Positions 37,273-45,400 of a stretch of 64,000 nt of DNA are shown here, in pieces. The position numbers and the translations under genes were made by a program. The DNA is taken from positions 1-64,000 of the forward strand of contig NZ_QDDJ01000008.1 of NCBI RefSeq assembly GCF_003121625.1, in the 5' to 3' direction. How positions within the stretch are numbered: the stretch's first letter is position 1; every line of letters starts with the position of its first letter. Under the pieces are notes generated by a model. That model was not told the DNA's origin. It made no database searches and saw nothing but the letters and a program-made list of their open reading frames with translations. Source of the DNA: Ornithinimicrobium cavernae. Its GTDB lineage: Bacteria; Actinomycetota; Actinomycetes; Actinomycetales; Dermatophilaceae.

Positions 37273-37303
37273 CTGTCGGTCGAGGTGGGTGCTCGAGCGA
37301 CAG
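37273..37303 (-). promoter_or_regulatory. Hairpin abutting the btuF ribosome-binding site
   Basis: CTGTCG and CGACAG arms (37298-37303 and 37273-37278 on the minus strand) form a hairpin whose 3' arm runs directly into the Shine-Dalgarno sequence (CGACAGGAG) of btuF. This is a plausible expression platform by which the upstream cobalamin riboswitch blocks translation. A further nested hairpin (AACC/GGTT and CCCT/AGGG arms) lies between it and the aptamer. Confidence 0.55.
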
Positions 37304-37379
37304 CAGTCCTGGTCAGGATCCGTCTGCCGAACCAGCCCTTGTCCTCGAGGGCAAAATGGTGCGGTTCGTCGGGCAGTTC

Positions 37380-37480
37380 GACCGGACTCGACCACCTCTG
37401 ACCTGGGTCTGGGCGGCTCCACCGTTGCGGGACAGTGCCGGGTTCTCACCGGACTTCGTCTGCACGACGCTGGCACTCTA
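37380..37480 (-). ncRNA. Cobalamin riboswitch
   Basis: On the minus strand the leader contains AAGTCCGGTGAGAACCCGG, then CACTGTCCCGCAACGGTG, then GACCCAGGTCAGA. These match the conserved core blocks of the B12 element (the CCGGTG and CCCGCAAC boxes and the following AGxCAGG-like box). It lies upstream of btuFCD-cobO-cobQ-cbiB and should reduce their expression when adenosylcobalamin is present. Outer boundaries are approximate, and the 5' edge overlaps the end of cobC. Confidence 0.9.
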
Positions 37481-38437
37481 CACAGCGCCCGGGACCTCCC
37501 CGGCCAGGGCCCGGTGCAGCGCACGGTCCAGGCGCTCCAGCCCGTCTGCACCGGGGACCGCGACCCGCGCGGTGCCGGGCAGGCCGAAGCTGGCACAGTC
37601 GCGGACCAGCACCCCGTGCGGCGCGAGGCGCTCCCGCAGGCCCCTGGCCTCCTCGACCAGGACCCAGGGCGCGTCGGCGGCCCGCACCGTCAGCCCGTGC
37701 CCGCGGAGCAGGTCGACCAGCTCGCCGCGGAGTCCCGCGATCGCCCGGCACCAGGCGGGGAGGTCGGCACGGGCCAGCAGGTCGGGCAGGACCGCCAGGC
37801 CGAGGGTGCTCACCGACCAGTGCGGTTGCGCGCGAGCGAGCCGCTCGATCAGCTCCGGGGCGGCCACGACGTAGCCCAGCCGCAGACCGGGGCAGTGGAA
37901 CGTCTTGGTGAGGGATCCGACCGCGACACCCGGCCGGGAAGCGCTCCAGCGACCGGTGGCCAGGGCGTAGAACGCCTCGTCCCACACGTCGGCGTGCTCG
38001 TCGGGGCCGGCCAGCAGGCCCGTGGGGCTGTGTGGGTCCGTGCGCCACACGGGCCCCGTCCCGACGGGTCCCCGCGGGTGCAGGCCGAACTCCGGCTCGC
38101 TGCGGACGTGCCCGCCCAGGACGGTGCCGACCAGGTGGATCGCCTCACTGCCCCCGTTGGTCAGGAGCACCCGCTCCGGCCCGACGCCCAGGGCCGCGGC
38201 CAGGAGGGCGGTCGCCTCCCGGGCATCCGGGTAGCGCCCGAGCGCGTCGAGGTGTCGGGCGACCAGCGGCGCGATGTCCGGTGCCACCGGGTTCATGTTC
38301 TGGGACAGGTCCACGAACCCGGCGGGGTCCAGCCCCAGGGCCCGCGCCACCGCGAGCCCGTCGCCCCCGTGGGTTCCGGCAGCAGGAACCGGGGTCGCGC
38401 TGGCGCGGGTCCCCGCGTCGTGGGGCACCCGGGACAT
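37478..38437 (-). CDS. cobC: Threonine-phosphate decarboxylase-like aminotransferase (CobC/CobD type)
   Basis: This is a 319-residue fold-type I PLP protein of the histidinol-phosphate aminotransferase family, the branch that makes (R)-1-amino-2-propanol phosphate for the cobalamin side chain. It has VDLSQNMNPVAPDIAPLVAR at the start, LLTNGGSEAIHLVGTVLGG, and the PLP lysine in GSLTKTFHCPGLRLGYVVAAP. It ends near LPGTARVAVPGADGLERLDRA. The gene begins 9 nt after hemH and finishes where the cobalamin riboswitch begins, so it belongs to the upstream transcript rather than to the riboswitch operon. Function is supported by the B12 context. A histidinol-phosphate aminotransferase role is a weaker alternative. 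Confidence 0.85.
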   Translation of the reverse strand: MSRVPHDAGTRASATPVPAAGTHGGDGLAVARALGLDPAGFVDLSQNMNPVAPDIAPLVARHLDALGRYPDAREATALLAAALGVGPERVLLTNGGSEAIHLVGTVLGGHVRSEPEFGLHPRGPVGTGPVWRTDPHSPTGLLAGPDEHADVWDEAFYALATGRWSASRPGVAVGSLTKTFHCPGLRLGYVVAAPELIERLARAQPHWSVSTLGLAVLPDLLARADLPAWCRAIAGLRGELVDLLRGHGLTVRAADAPWVLVEEARGLRERLAPHGVLVRDCASFGLPGTARVAVPGADGLERLDRALHRALAGEVPGAV

Positions 38438-38446
38438 ACCGGCTCC

Positions 38447-39685
38447 TCAGTCCGCGCCGCAGGCGGCGGGCTTGGCGACGCGCAGGTTCGGGCAGCAGCC
38501 TGGCGCACAGACCGACGGCCACGGCTGGGCCACCGGCCAGGACGGCCGCTCCGGGGACTCGCCGCGCGCCTCCGCGGCACGTTCCACGACCAGGTCGACC
38601 AGGCCCGAGACGAACTGCGGGTCGATGCCCACGGTCGGCACGCGCAGCACCTGGATGCCCACCTCAGCCGCGGTCTCCTGCGCCTCGGTGTCGAGGTCGA
38701 AGATGACCTCCATGTGGTCGGAGACGAAGCCGATCGGCGCGAGGACCACCTGCTGCACACCCTCGCCGGCGAGCTCGCGCAACCGGTCGTTGATGTCCGG
38801 CTCGAGCCACGGCTGGGTGGGCGGGCCGGACCGGGAGCAGTAGGTCAGCTCGCCGACCACGTCCTCCCCCAGGGTGGCCCGGATCTCCTCGGTGATCGCA
38901 CGGGTCAGGGCCTCGTGCTGGGCGCTGTAGACGTTGCCCTCACCGTCACCGGGTCCGGACGTGTCGTCCATCGCGTTCGGGATGGAGTGGGTGACGAAGA
39001 CCAGGCGGGGAAGCACGCCGGTCCTGTCCCGGACCTGGCGGGCCGCCTCGGTGACGAGGCGGGCGTTGGTGGAGGCGAAGCCGGGGTGGTTCCAGTACTG
39101 CCGGACCTTGTCGACCCGCACCGGCGTGCCCTCCTCGGTCAGCTCGGCGATCGACTCGGCGATGTCCTCGCGGTACTGCCGGCAGGAGCTGTAGGAGGAG
39201 TAGGCGCTCGTGGTCACCGCCAGGAACCGGGTCATGCCCTCCCCTGCGGCCGCACGCAGGGTGTCGGTGAGGAACGGCTCGGAGTTGCGGTTGCCCCACA
39301 GCAGCGGCGTGCTGATGTCCCGGCGGGCGAACTCCTCGCCCAGGGCCGCCAGCAGCGCGCGGTTCTGGTCGTTGATCGGGCTCTTGCCGCCGAAGGCGTG
39401 GTAGTGCTCGGCCACGTCCTCCAGCCGCTCGTCGGGGATCCCGCGCCCTCGGGTGACCCGCCGTAGGAAGGGCATGACCTCCTCGGGTGCCTCGGGACCC
39501 CCGAAGCTCACCAGGACGACGGCGTCGTAGGGGTCGGCCTCTCCCGTGCCCGCGTGGGCGACCTCCTCCTCGAGCTCGGCGAGGGTCTCGGCGGTCTCCC
39601 GGGGCTGGCCCTGCGGCATACCGGCGGGGGGCGGTGCGGTGCCCTCCTGGCCGGGGTCGGTGGGATCGGCGATCGGTTCGCTCAT
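38447..39685 (-). CDS. hemH: Ferrochelatase (coproporphyrin III type, [2Fe-2S])
   Basis: This enzyme inserts iron into coproporphyrin III (or protoporphyrin), the late step of actinobacterial haem synthesis. The 412-residue protein has an N-terminal extension of about 50 disordered residues, then the core YDAVVLVSFGGPEAPEEVMPF. LTYCSRSGPPTQPWLEPDIN and APIGFVSDHMEVIFDLD carry active-site residues. Cysteines at 168 (SSCRQY), 393, 397 and 398 (CAPGCCPNLR) fit the [2Fe-2S] ligands of actinobacterial ferrochelatases. It overlaps the upstream TRIC-family gene (ATGA) and precedes cobC by 9 nt. The pairing links haem and cobalamin genes in one transcript. The name cpfC is used for the coproporphyrin form. 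Confidence 0.95.
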   Translation of the reverse strand: MSEPIADPTDPGQEGTAPPPAGMPQGQPRETAETLAELEEEVAHAGTGEADPYDAVVLVSFGGPEAPEEVMPFLRRVTRGRGIPDERLEDVAEHYHAFGGKSPINDQNRALLAALGEEFARRDISTPLLWGNRNSEPFLTDTLRAAAGEGMTRFLAVTTSAYSSYSSCRQYREDIAESIAELTEEGTPVRVDKVRQYWNHPGFASTNARLVTEAARQVRDRTGVLPRLVFVTHSIPNAMDDTSGPGDGEGNVYSAQHEALTRAITEEIRATLGEDVVGELTYCSRSGPPTQPWLEPDINDRLRELAGEGVQQVVLAPIGFVSDHMEVIFDLDTEAQETAAEVGIQVLRVPTVGIDPQFVSGLVDLVVERAAEARGESPERPSWPVAQPWPSVCAPGCCPNLRVAKPAACGAD

Positions 39686-40356
39686 CGGTCGTCTCCTGTC
39701 GTGCGCAGTGCGGTTGGGGCATTGAGGTCCAGGGCGACGGCCGCGATCCGGATCACGAAGACCAGCGCGACGGCGCCCCAGATGAGTAGGGGGGTGAGGA
39801 TGTCCAGAGCATGCCCGACGACGATCAGCGTCGCGCCGATCAGGGCGGGGATGGCATACAGCTCGCGGCGCAGAACCTCCGGCACCTGGCCGGCGAGGAC
39901 GTCACGCAGGGCACCACCGCCCGTGGCGGTGAGCACACCGAGCAGCACCGCGGCCAGGGCGCCGGCCTGGAACTCCAGCGCCTTGAGCGCACCACTGACC
40001 GCGAACAGCGCCAGGCCACCGGCGTCCAGCACGCGCACCGAGCGACCGATGACCTTGGCCCGCACGTCGGCGCGGAGGGGCAGCACGGACCGCAGGTGGC
40101 GGTACCAGAGGAAGGTGCCCAGACCCGCCAGGGCCGCCGGGACGAGCAGCCGCCAGTCGCTGATGCCGACCGGCGGGGTGTCACCGAGCAGGACGTCGCG
40201 CATGATGCCGCCACCCAGGCCAGCGACCCAGGCGAGCACGACGACACCCACGAGGTCCAGGCCCTTGCGCACCGCGACCAGGCCGCCGGAGAGCGCGAAG
40301 ACGAAGACCCCGAGGATGTCGAGCAGCAGTTGGAGGTCGTAGTCCTGGGTCACCAT
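39682..40356 (-). CDS. TRIC cation channel family protein (UPF0126)
   Basis: This is a 224-residue membrane protein with seven predicted helices in two related halves. The first is LDILGVFVFALSGGLVAVRKGLDLVGVVVLAW, then GGGIMRDVLLGDTPP. The second is VLDAGGLALFAVSGALKALEF, then GGGALRDVLAGQVPEVLRREL. The GGG-x2-RDVL repeats are the family signature, and bacterial members are TRIC-like cation channels. Its ATG at 40356 gives the usual short N-terminus. The stop overlaps the hemH start, so the two are translationally coupled. The reason for the link with haem synthesis is not known. The upstream region is shared with the divergent sepH gene. Confidence 0.9.
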   Translation of the reverse strand: MVTQDYDLQLLLDILGVFVFALSGGLVAVRKGLDLVGVVVLAWVAGLGGGIMRDVLLGDTPPVGISDWRLLVPAALAGLGTFLWYRHLRSVLPLRADVRAKVIGRSVRVLDAGGLALFAVSGALKALEFQAGALAAVLLGVLTATGGGALRDVLAGQVPEVLRRELYAIPALIGATLIVVGHALDILTPLLIWGAVALVFVIRIAAVALDLNAPTALRTTGDDR

Positions 40357-40453
40357 GGTTATGCCTAAGGTAGCCCTCCGGGCGGCGTGGCCTGCTTCCC
40401 GCGAGGGGTGAGAAGTGGCACAGTCGGAGCACGGTCGACACGAGGAGAGACTG

Positions 40454-41845
40454 ATGGAGCAGCTGCGGTTCACTGCCGTCCACGAGGACGGGCAGCACCT
40501 GGTCCTGTCGTCGCCCGACGGCACGGAGCTGCTCCTGCCGATCGATGCCCGGCTGCGCGCAGCCCTGCGCACGCGCAGCGCCCCGCCGGACGCCCCGGCC
40601 ACCCCACTGAGCCCGCGTGACGTGCAGGCCATGATCCGCGCAGGTCAGAGCCCCGATGAGGTCGCCGAGATCACCGGCTGGCCGGCCGAGCGGATCGCTC
40701 GGTTCGAGGGCCCGATCCTGGCCGAGCGCGAGCACGTCTCCGGTATGGCGCAGGCCGCCCACGTGCGTGGGCGCGCCACCGAGGGTGGCCACCCGACGCT
40801 GGGCTCCCGGGTGCTGGAGCGCCTGGCCGCCCGTGGCGTCGACACGGACAACGTGGGCTGGGACGCGACCCGCCCCGAGGGTGGCTCCTGGACCGTGGTC
40901 GTCAGCTTTGTTGCCGGGCAACGACAGCGCTCCGGTGCCTGGCGCTTCGACCCCGCCGACCGGACCGTCGAGGCCCTGGATGACGAGGCCCGCTGGCTGA
41001 GCGAGGACGAGCAGGCGCTGCCCGGCAGCGCGGCGGGCAAGGCGCTGCTCGGCACCGGTGGGGCCTCTGAGGAGGTCGACCTGATGACCTCGATGCGGGA
41101 GCGCTCCCGGTCCCGCGGCCGTCGCCGCAAGGCCTCGACCAGCACGTCCGACCCTGCGGGACTGCCTCAGCTGGAGCACGCCCCCGAGGATGTGCTGCCT
41201 CTGGAGGACCTGGCCTACGACCCCGACACGATGGGCCTGCCGCCCGCCGCGCACGGTGAGCCTCCCGCGCCCGGCGCCGCAACCGAGCTCCCTCCCTCCG
41301 ACGTTGCTGACTCCGACGACGGTGCCGCCGCCGGCCCGGAGCAGGACGTCGACCCTGCCGACGGCACCACCAGCTATGACGTGGAGTTCGACTTCGACGA
41401 CGAGGGTGACCCGTTCGGCCAGCCCACCGAGACAGATCCGGACACCGCGCCGCAGGACGCCACACTGGCCGACCTGTTCGGGGGCGACGACACCGACCTG
41501 GACGAGGCGGTCGAGGCCGAGGTCGGTGCCGAGCCGGTCGCCGAGGACGCGGTCGAGCTGGGTGGGGATCTCGAGGAGTCTGCCGCTCCTGGTGCGGCTG
41601 AGACCGGTGACCTGGAGTCCGCCCCGGAGCCGACTGACGGGGCACGGGCAGAGACCGACCCGACCGAGGACCTTCAGCCAACCGCTGAGTCAGGGTCCGA
41701 GCCGGACCCTGAGCCGGACTCCGCTCCCGAGCCCGAGCCGACCCCGGAACCGGAGCCGACGAAGAAGCCGGCCAAGCGCAAGGACGGCCGCCCGGGCGTC
41801 CCGAGCTGGGACGACATCATGTTCGGCGCCAAGGACCGGCGCTAG
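40454..41845 (+). CDS. sepH: Septation protein SepH
   Basis: This actinobacterial cell-division protein acts on FtsZ assembly (established in Streptomyces and Mycobacterium). The 463-residue product from the ATG at 40454 (GAGGAGA ribosome-binding site) has the conserved N-terminal DUF3071 domain (MEQLRFTAVHEDGQHLVLSS). That domain includes a helix-turn-helix-like part (LSPRDVQAMIRAGQSPDEVA, EITGWPAERIARFEGPI) up to about residue 210. A long acidic Pro/Glu/Asp-rich disordered tail follows, ending in the conserved basic motif VPSWDDIMFGAKDRR. An upstream in-frame ATG at 40415 is less likely. It is divergent from the TRIC-hemH-cobC unit. Confidence 0.95.
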   Translation: MEQLRFTAVHEDGQHLVLSSPDGTELLLPIDARLRAALRTRSAPPDAPATPLSPRDVQAMIRAGQSPDEVAEITGWPAERIARFEGPILAEREHVSGMAQAAHVRGRATEGGHPTLGSRVLERLAARGVDTDNVGWDATRPEGGSWTVVVSFVAGQRQRSGAWRFDPADRTVEALDDEARWLSEDEQALPGSAAGKALLGTGGASEEVDLMTSMRERSRSRGRRRKASTSTSDPAGLPQLEHAPEDVLPLEDLAYDPDTMGLPPAAHGEPPAPGAATELPPSDVADSDDGAAAGPEQDVDPADGTTSYDVEFDFDDEGDPFGQPTETDPDTAPQDATLADLFGGDDTDLDEAVEAEVGAEPVAEDAVELGGDLEESAAPGAAETGDLESAPEPTDGARAETDPTEDLQPTAESGSEPDPEPDSAPEPEPTPEPEPTKKPAKRKDGRPGVPSWDDIMFGAKDRR

Positions 41846-41948
41846 CCTGCGCGCTGTGGGTTGGGCGTTCACAAGCCAATCACCACCCACGTGGCGATCC
41901 CAGGTTCTCGTGGCTCCAGACAGAGGTGCACAGAAGGAGACTGGAGCG

Positions 41949-42387
41949 ATGAAGCGATGGGCAGTCACTGCAGCAGTACTGCGGGACTAGCGCTTTCGGG
42001 GTGCGGCAGCGCGGTCACGGAAGCGCCACAAAGGAGTGGTCAGCCCACCTCTCCTGATGCAAACTCCCCGAGGCCGCCGCCAAGGAGAGCACCAGTAATC
42101 CAGCCCAATATGGTGGAGAGCCACCCTCCGACGACGCAGATGTCACGCTTAACGGGAGCGTTGAAGAGGTCGGCAGTGACGCATGGTGGGCCGACACCGC
42201 AGTGATGTCGTGGTGGGGAAACCTCAGCCCGGAGGATGAAGAACAGGTCTGTTCACTAGCCGATGAGCACGGAGCTGAAGCTGCAGCCGCGGCCCTTGTG
42301 ACAAGCATGAACAAGCAGCTGGCCGAAGCTGAAACGGCTGTGGATGCCATTACCGTCGCGCGGTGGCTGGAACGAGAATGCCCCTAG
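41949..42387 (+). pseudogene. Frameshifted small lipoprotein gene
   Basis: A decayed lipoprotein gene can be reassembled from three frames. ATG at 41949 with an AAGGAGA ribosome-binding site gives MKRWAVTAAVL. One base appears lost near 41981, and the next frame then gives AGLALSGCGSAVTEAPQRSG with lipobox LSGC. A second base appears lost from the C-run near 42066-42069, after which the frame continues through KESTSNPAQYGGEPPSDDAD, SWWGNLSPEDEEQVCSLADE and AVDAITVARWLERECP to TAG at 42385. The reconstructed product is about 146 residues, secreted and lipid-anchored, with no recognised family. Base composition is more AT-rich than in neighbours, hinting at foreign origin. It lies between sepH and the oldest end of the CRISPR array. 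Confidence 0.7.
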
Positions 42388-42492
42388 AGACCGCGAGCCT
42401 CGGCCGGCGCCTTGGCGATGGCGTAGGACAGTTCACCACTGCTCGCGGTGGACGGACGTGCGCGCCTCGGCCGGTGAGCCACCGCCACGCAC

Positions 42493-45400
42493 GGCTCATC
42501 CCCGCTCGCGCGGGGCGAACCTGCTATTACATGCGCTGTGAGCGGGACGCAGGGCCCATCCCCGCTCGCGCGGGGCGGACAGGGTTTCGCCGTTGCCCTG
42601 GTGGACGGTGATGGGCTCATCCCCGCTCGCGCGGGGCGGACACGGGGCGGGTGCAGGTGCGGCGCATCCCCGACGGCTCATCCCCGCTCGCGCGGGGCGG
42701 ACAGATTCTCACCCGCGTCATCCTGGCTCTGGCGCGGCTCATCCCCGCTCGCGCGGGGCGGACCACCACTGCCGCACCGGTGCCCGGCGGGATGCCGGCT
42801 CATCCCCGCTCGCGCGGGGCGGACTTCGCGCGGGTCGCTGGCATGTCCGCTGCCGAGGGCTCATCCCCGCTCGCGCGGGGCGGACGTCGCGAACGCACCC
42901 GTGCGGGCGGTGTCGTCGGGCTCATCCCCGCTCGCGCGGGGCGCACGCCGACGGAGACAGCGCTGCTGGCCTGCGACCGGGCTCATCCCCGCTCGCGCGG
43001 AGCGGACCGCTGTCCGACCTGCACGTCGTCGGGCGGGCAGGGCTCATCCCCGCTCGCGCGGGGCGGACACTCGCCTGCATCCACAGGACCGTGTCGCACC
43101 ACGGCTCATCCCCGCTCGCGCGGGGCGGACTACTACGACATCACCATGGTCGGCGGCAGCGGGGGCTCATCCCCGCTCGCGCGGGGCGGACGCCATCTCG
43201 CCCCTGGCAGACCGCGACTCGACGGGCTCATCCCCGCTCGCGCGGGGCGGACCTGGAGCAGTCCATCGGCGGTGTCGACGCCGTCGGCTCATCCCCGCTC
43301 GCGCGGGGCGGACTCCGTCCGGCTCCTGGATGGTCGCTCCTTCGAGGGGCTCATCCCCGCTCGCGCGGGGCGGACCAGGTGGTGGTTCCGTCCTTGGCTG
43401 TGTAGGGCGGCTCATCCCCGCTCGCGCGGGGCGGACCTGCTCGGCGTGCAGGGGGCCACGGCCGACCCGGGCTCATCCCCGCTCGCGCGGGGCGGACCAG
43501 ACGACTGGCCCGGCTGGGACGGTGGCGCAGGGCTCATCCCCGCTCGCGCGGGGCGGACACCCGTTCGGACCGACGAAAACCACGATGCCGGGGCTCATCC
43601 CCGCTCGCGCGGGGCGGACCGCACGTCCCGCTTGCGGAGTTGGTGGAGCCAGGGCTCATCCCCGCTCGCGCGGGGCGGACGATCGACTCAAACGGCACCC
43701 AGTACCCGAGCCCGGCTCATCCCCGCTCGCGCGGGGCGGACGTTCTGTCGCTGGTCTTGGCCGTGTTGCGGGTGGGCTCATCCCCGCTCGCGCGGGGCGG
43801 ACATCGGCGCAGCGGTCGTCGGGCTGGGCAACAACGGCTCATCCCCGCTCGCGCGGGGCGGACGCCTCGATCTCCTCGTCCAGGTCGATGTTCATGGGCT
43901 CATCCCCGCTCGCGCGGGGCGGACGTCCGCCGTCGTGACCATCTTCTGAGTGATGACGGCTCATCCCCGCTCGCGCGGGGCGGACAAGCTCCTCCGCGAA
44001 CGCAGCATGACGCAGGACGGCTCATCCCCGCTCGCGCGGGGCGGACTCAGTCCTCCTCGTCTGTTTCTCGGATCAGGTGGGCTCATCCCCGCTCGCGCGG
44101 GGCGGACTCTCCGGCTGCCACTGGCGGCATGGGCCGCGTGGGGCTCATCCCCGCTCGCGCGGGGCGGACACGCCTCGCTGGTCGAGGTGGACCGGGTGAC
44201 GGGGCTCATCCCCGCTCGCGCGGGGCGGACAATCCGCCTCAATGCGATGTACATGGGCGATGCCGGCTCATCCCCGCTCGCGCGGGGCGGACCGGGGGAG
44301 TGTTCGGGACGTTGCGGAGCAGCAGGGGCTCATCCCCGCTCGCGCGGGGCGGACAGGCGCAGAAGCTGAGCGAGGATCAGCGCCGACGGCTCATCCCCGC
44401 TCGCGCGGGGCGGACGCCGCGGAGAAGATCTCCACCCTCAACGGTGAGGGCTCATCCCCGCTCGCGCGGGGCGGACACGTTCGGCAGACCCACTCCGGAT
44501 CAGCACCTGGGCTCATCCCCGCTCGCGCGGGGCGGACCTGATCACCTCCGTTGTGAAGCGGTGCAAGGCGGGCTCATCCCCGCTCGCGCGGGGCGGACCT
44601 GTTCGGTCGCCCGCAGCTGGCGTTCCGCGAGGGCTCATCCCCGCTCGCGCGGGGCGGACGCCGATGCGGTGCAAGGCGTAGATCATGGTGCCGGCTCATC
44701 CCCGCTCGCGCGGGGCGGACCCGCGCCGCGATCGCAGCAGAGGAGAAGATCCGGGCTCATCCCCGCTCGCGCGGGGCGGACGACTACGCCCGCGACGCTG
44801 CCGAGCTGCAGATGGGCTCATCCCCGCTCGCGCGGGGCGGACCGTGCCGAGCGTCACGCGCCGGGTGCGCCTGCCGGCTCATCCCCGCTCGCGCGGGGCG
44901 GACACCTATTACGACGGATTCGGGGCGCCGGTCTACGGCTCATCCCCGCTCGCGCGGGGCGGACGTCGGGATCAGCCCGGGCGTCTCAGCCTCGGGGGGC
45001 TCATCCCCGCTCGCGCGGGGCGGACCTCTCGTGCTCGCTGTCTGGCTGCTGCGATCTGGGCTCATCCCCGCTCGCGCGGGGCGGACAGACCTCTTACGAC
45101 TTCGAGGAAGGGGTCGAACGGCTCATCCCCGCTCGCGCGGGGCGGACACACCGGAGCCGACCGGACAGACGACACCGATGGGCTCATCCCCGCTCGCGCG
45201 GGGCGGACTCCCGGCAGCGCGCGCTCTCCTGCGTCCGGTCGGGCTCATCCCCGCTCGCGCGGGGCGGACGGCCTCATCCTCGGCGGCGTCACGGTCGTGC
45301 TGGGCTCATCCCCGCTCGCGCGGGGCGGACTACATGCACCTGCTGTCTGCCCCGACATTGAACGGCTCATCCCCGCTCGCGCGGGGCGGACGTGATCCGC

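Noticed and set aside
40357-40380. Possible iron box between the TRIC-hemH unit and sepH (minus strand CTACCTTAGGCATAACC)
   Set aside because: Only the TTAGG and AACC pieces match, with a one-base shift in spacing. It is too weak to claim iron control of hemH.
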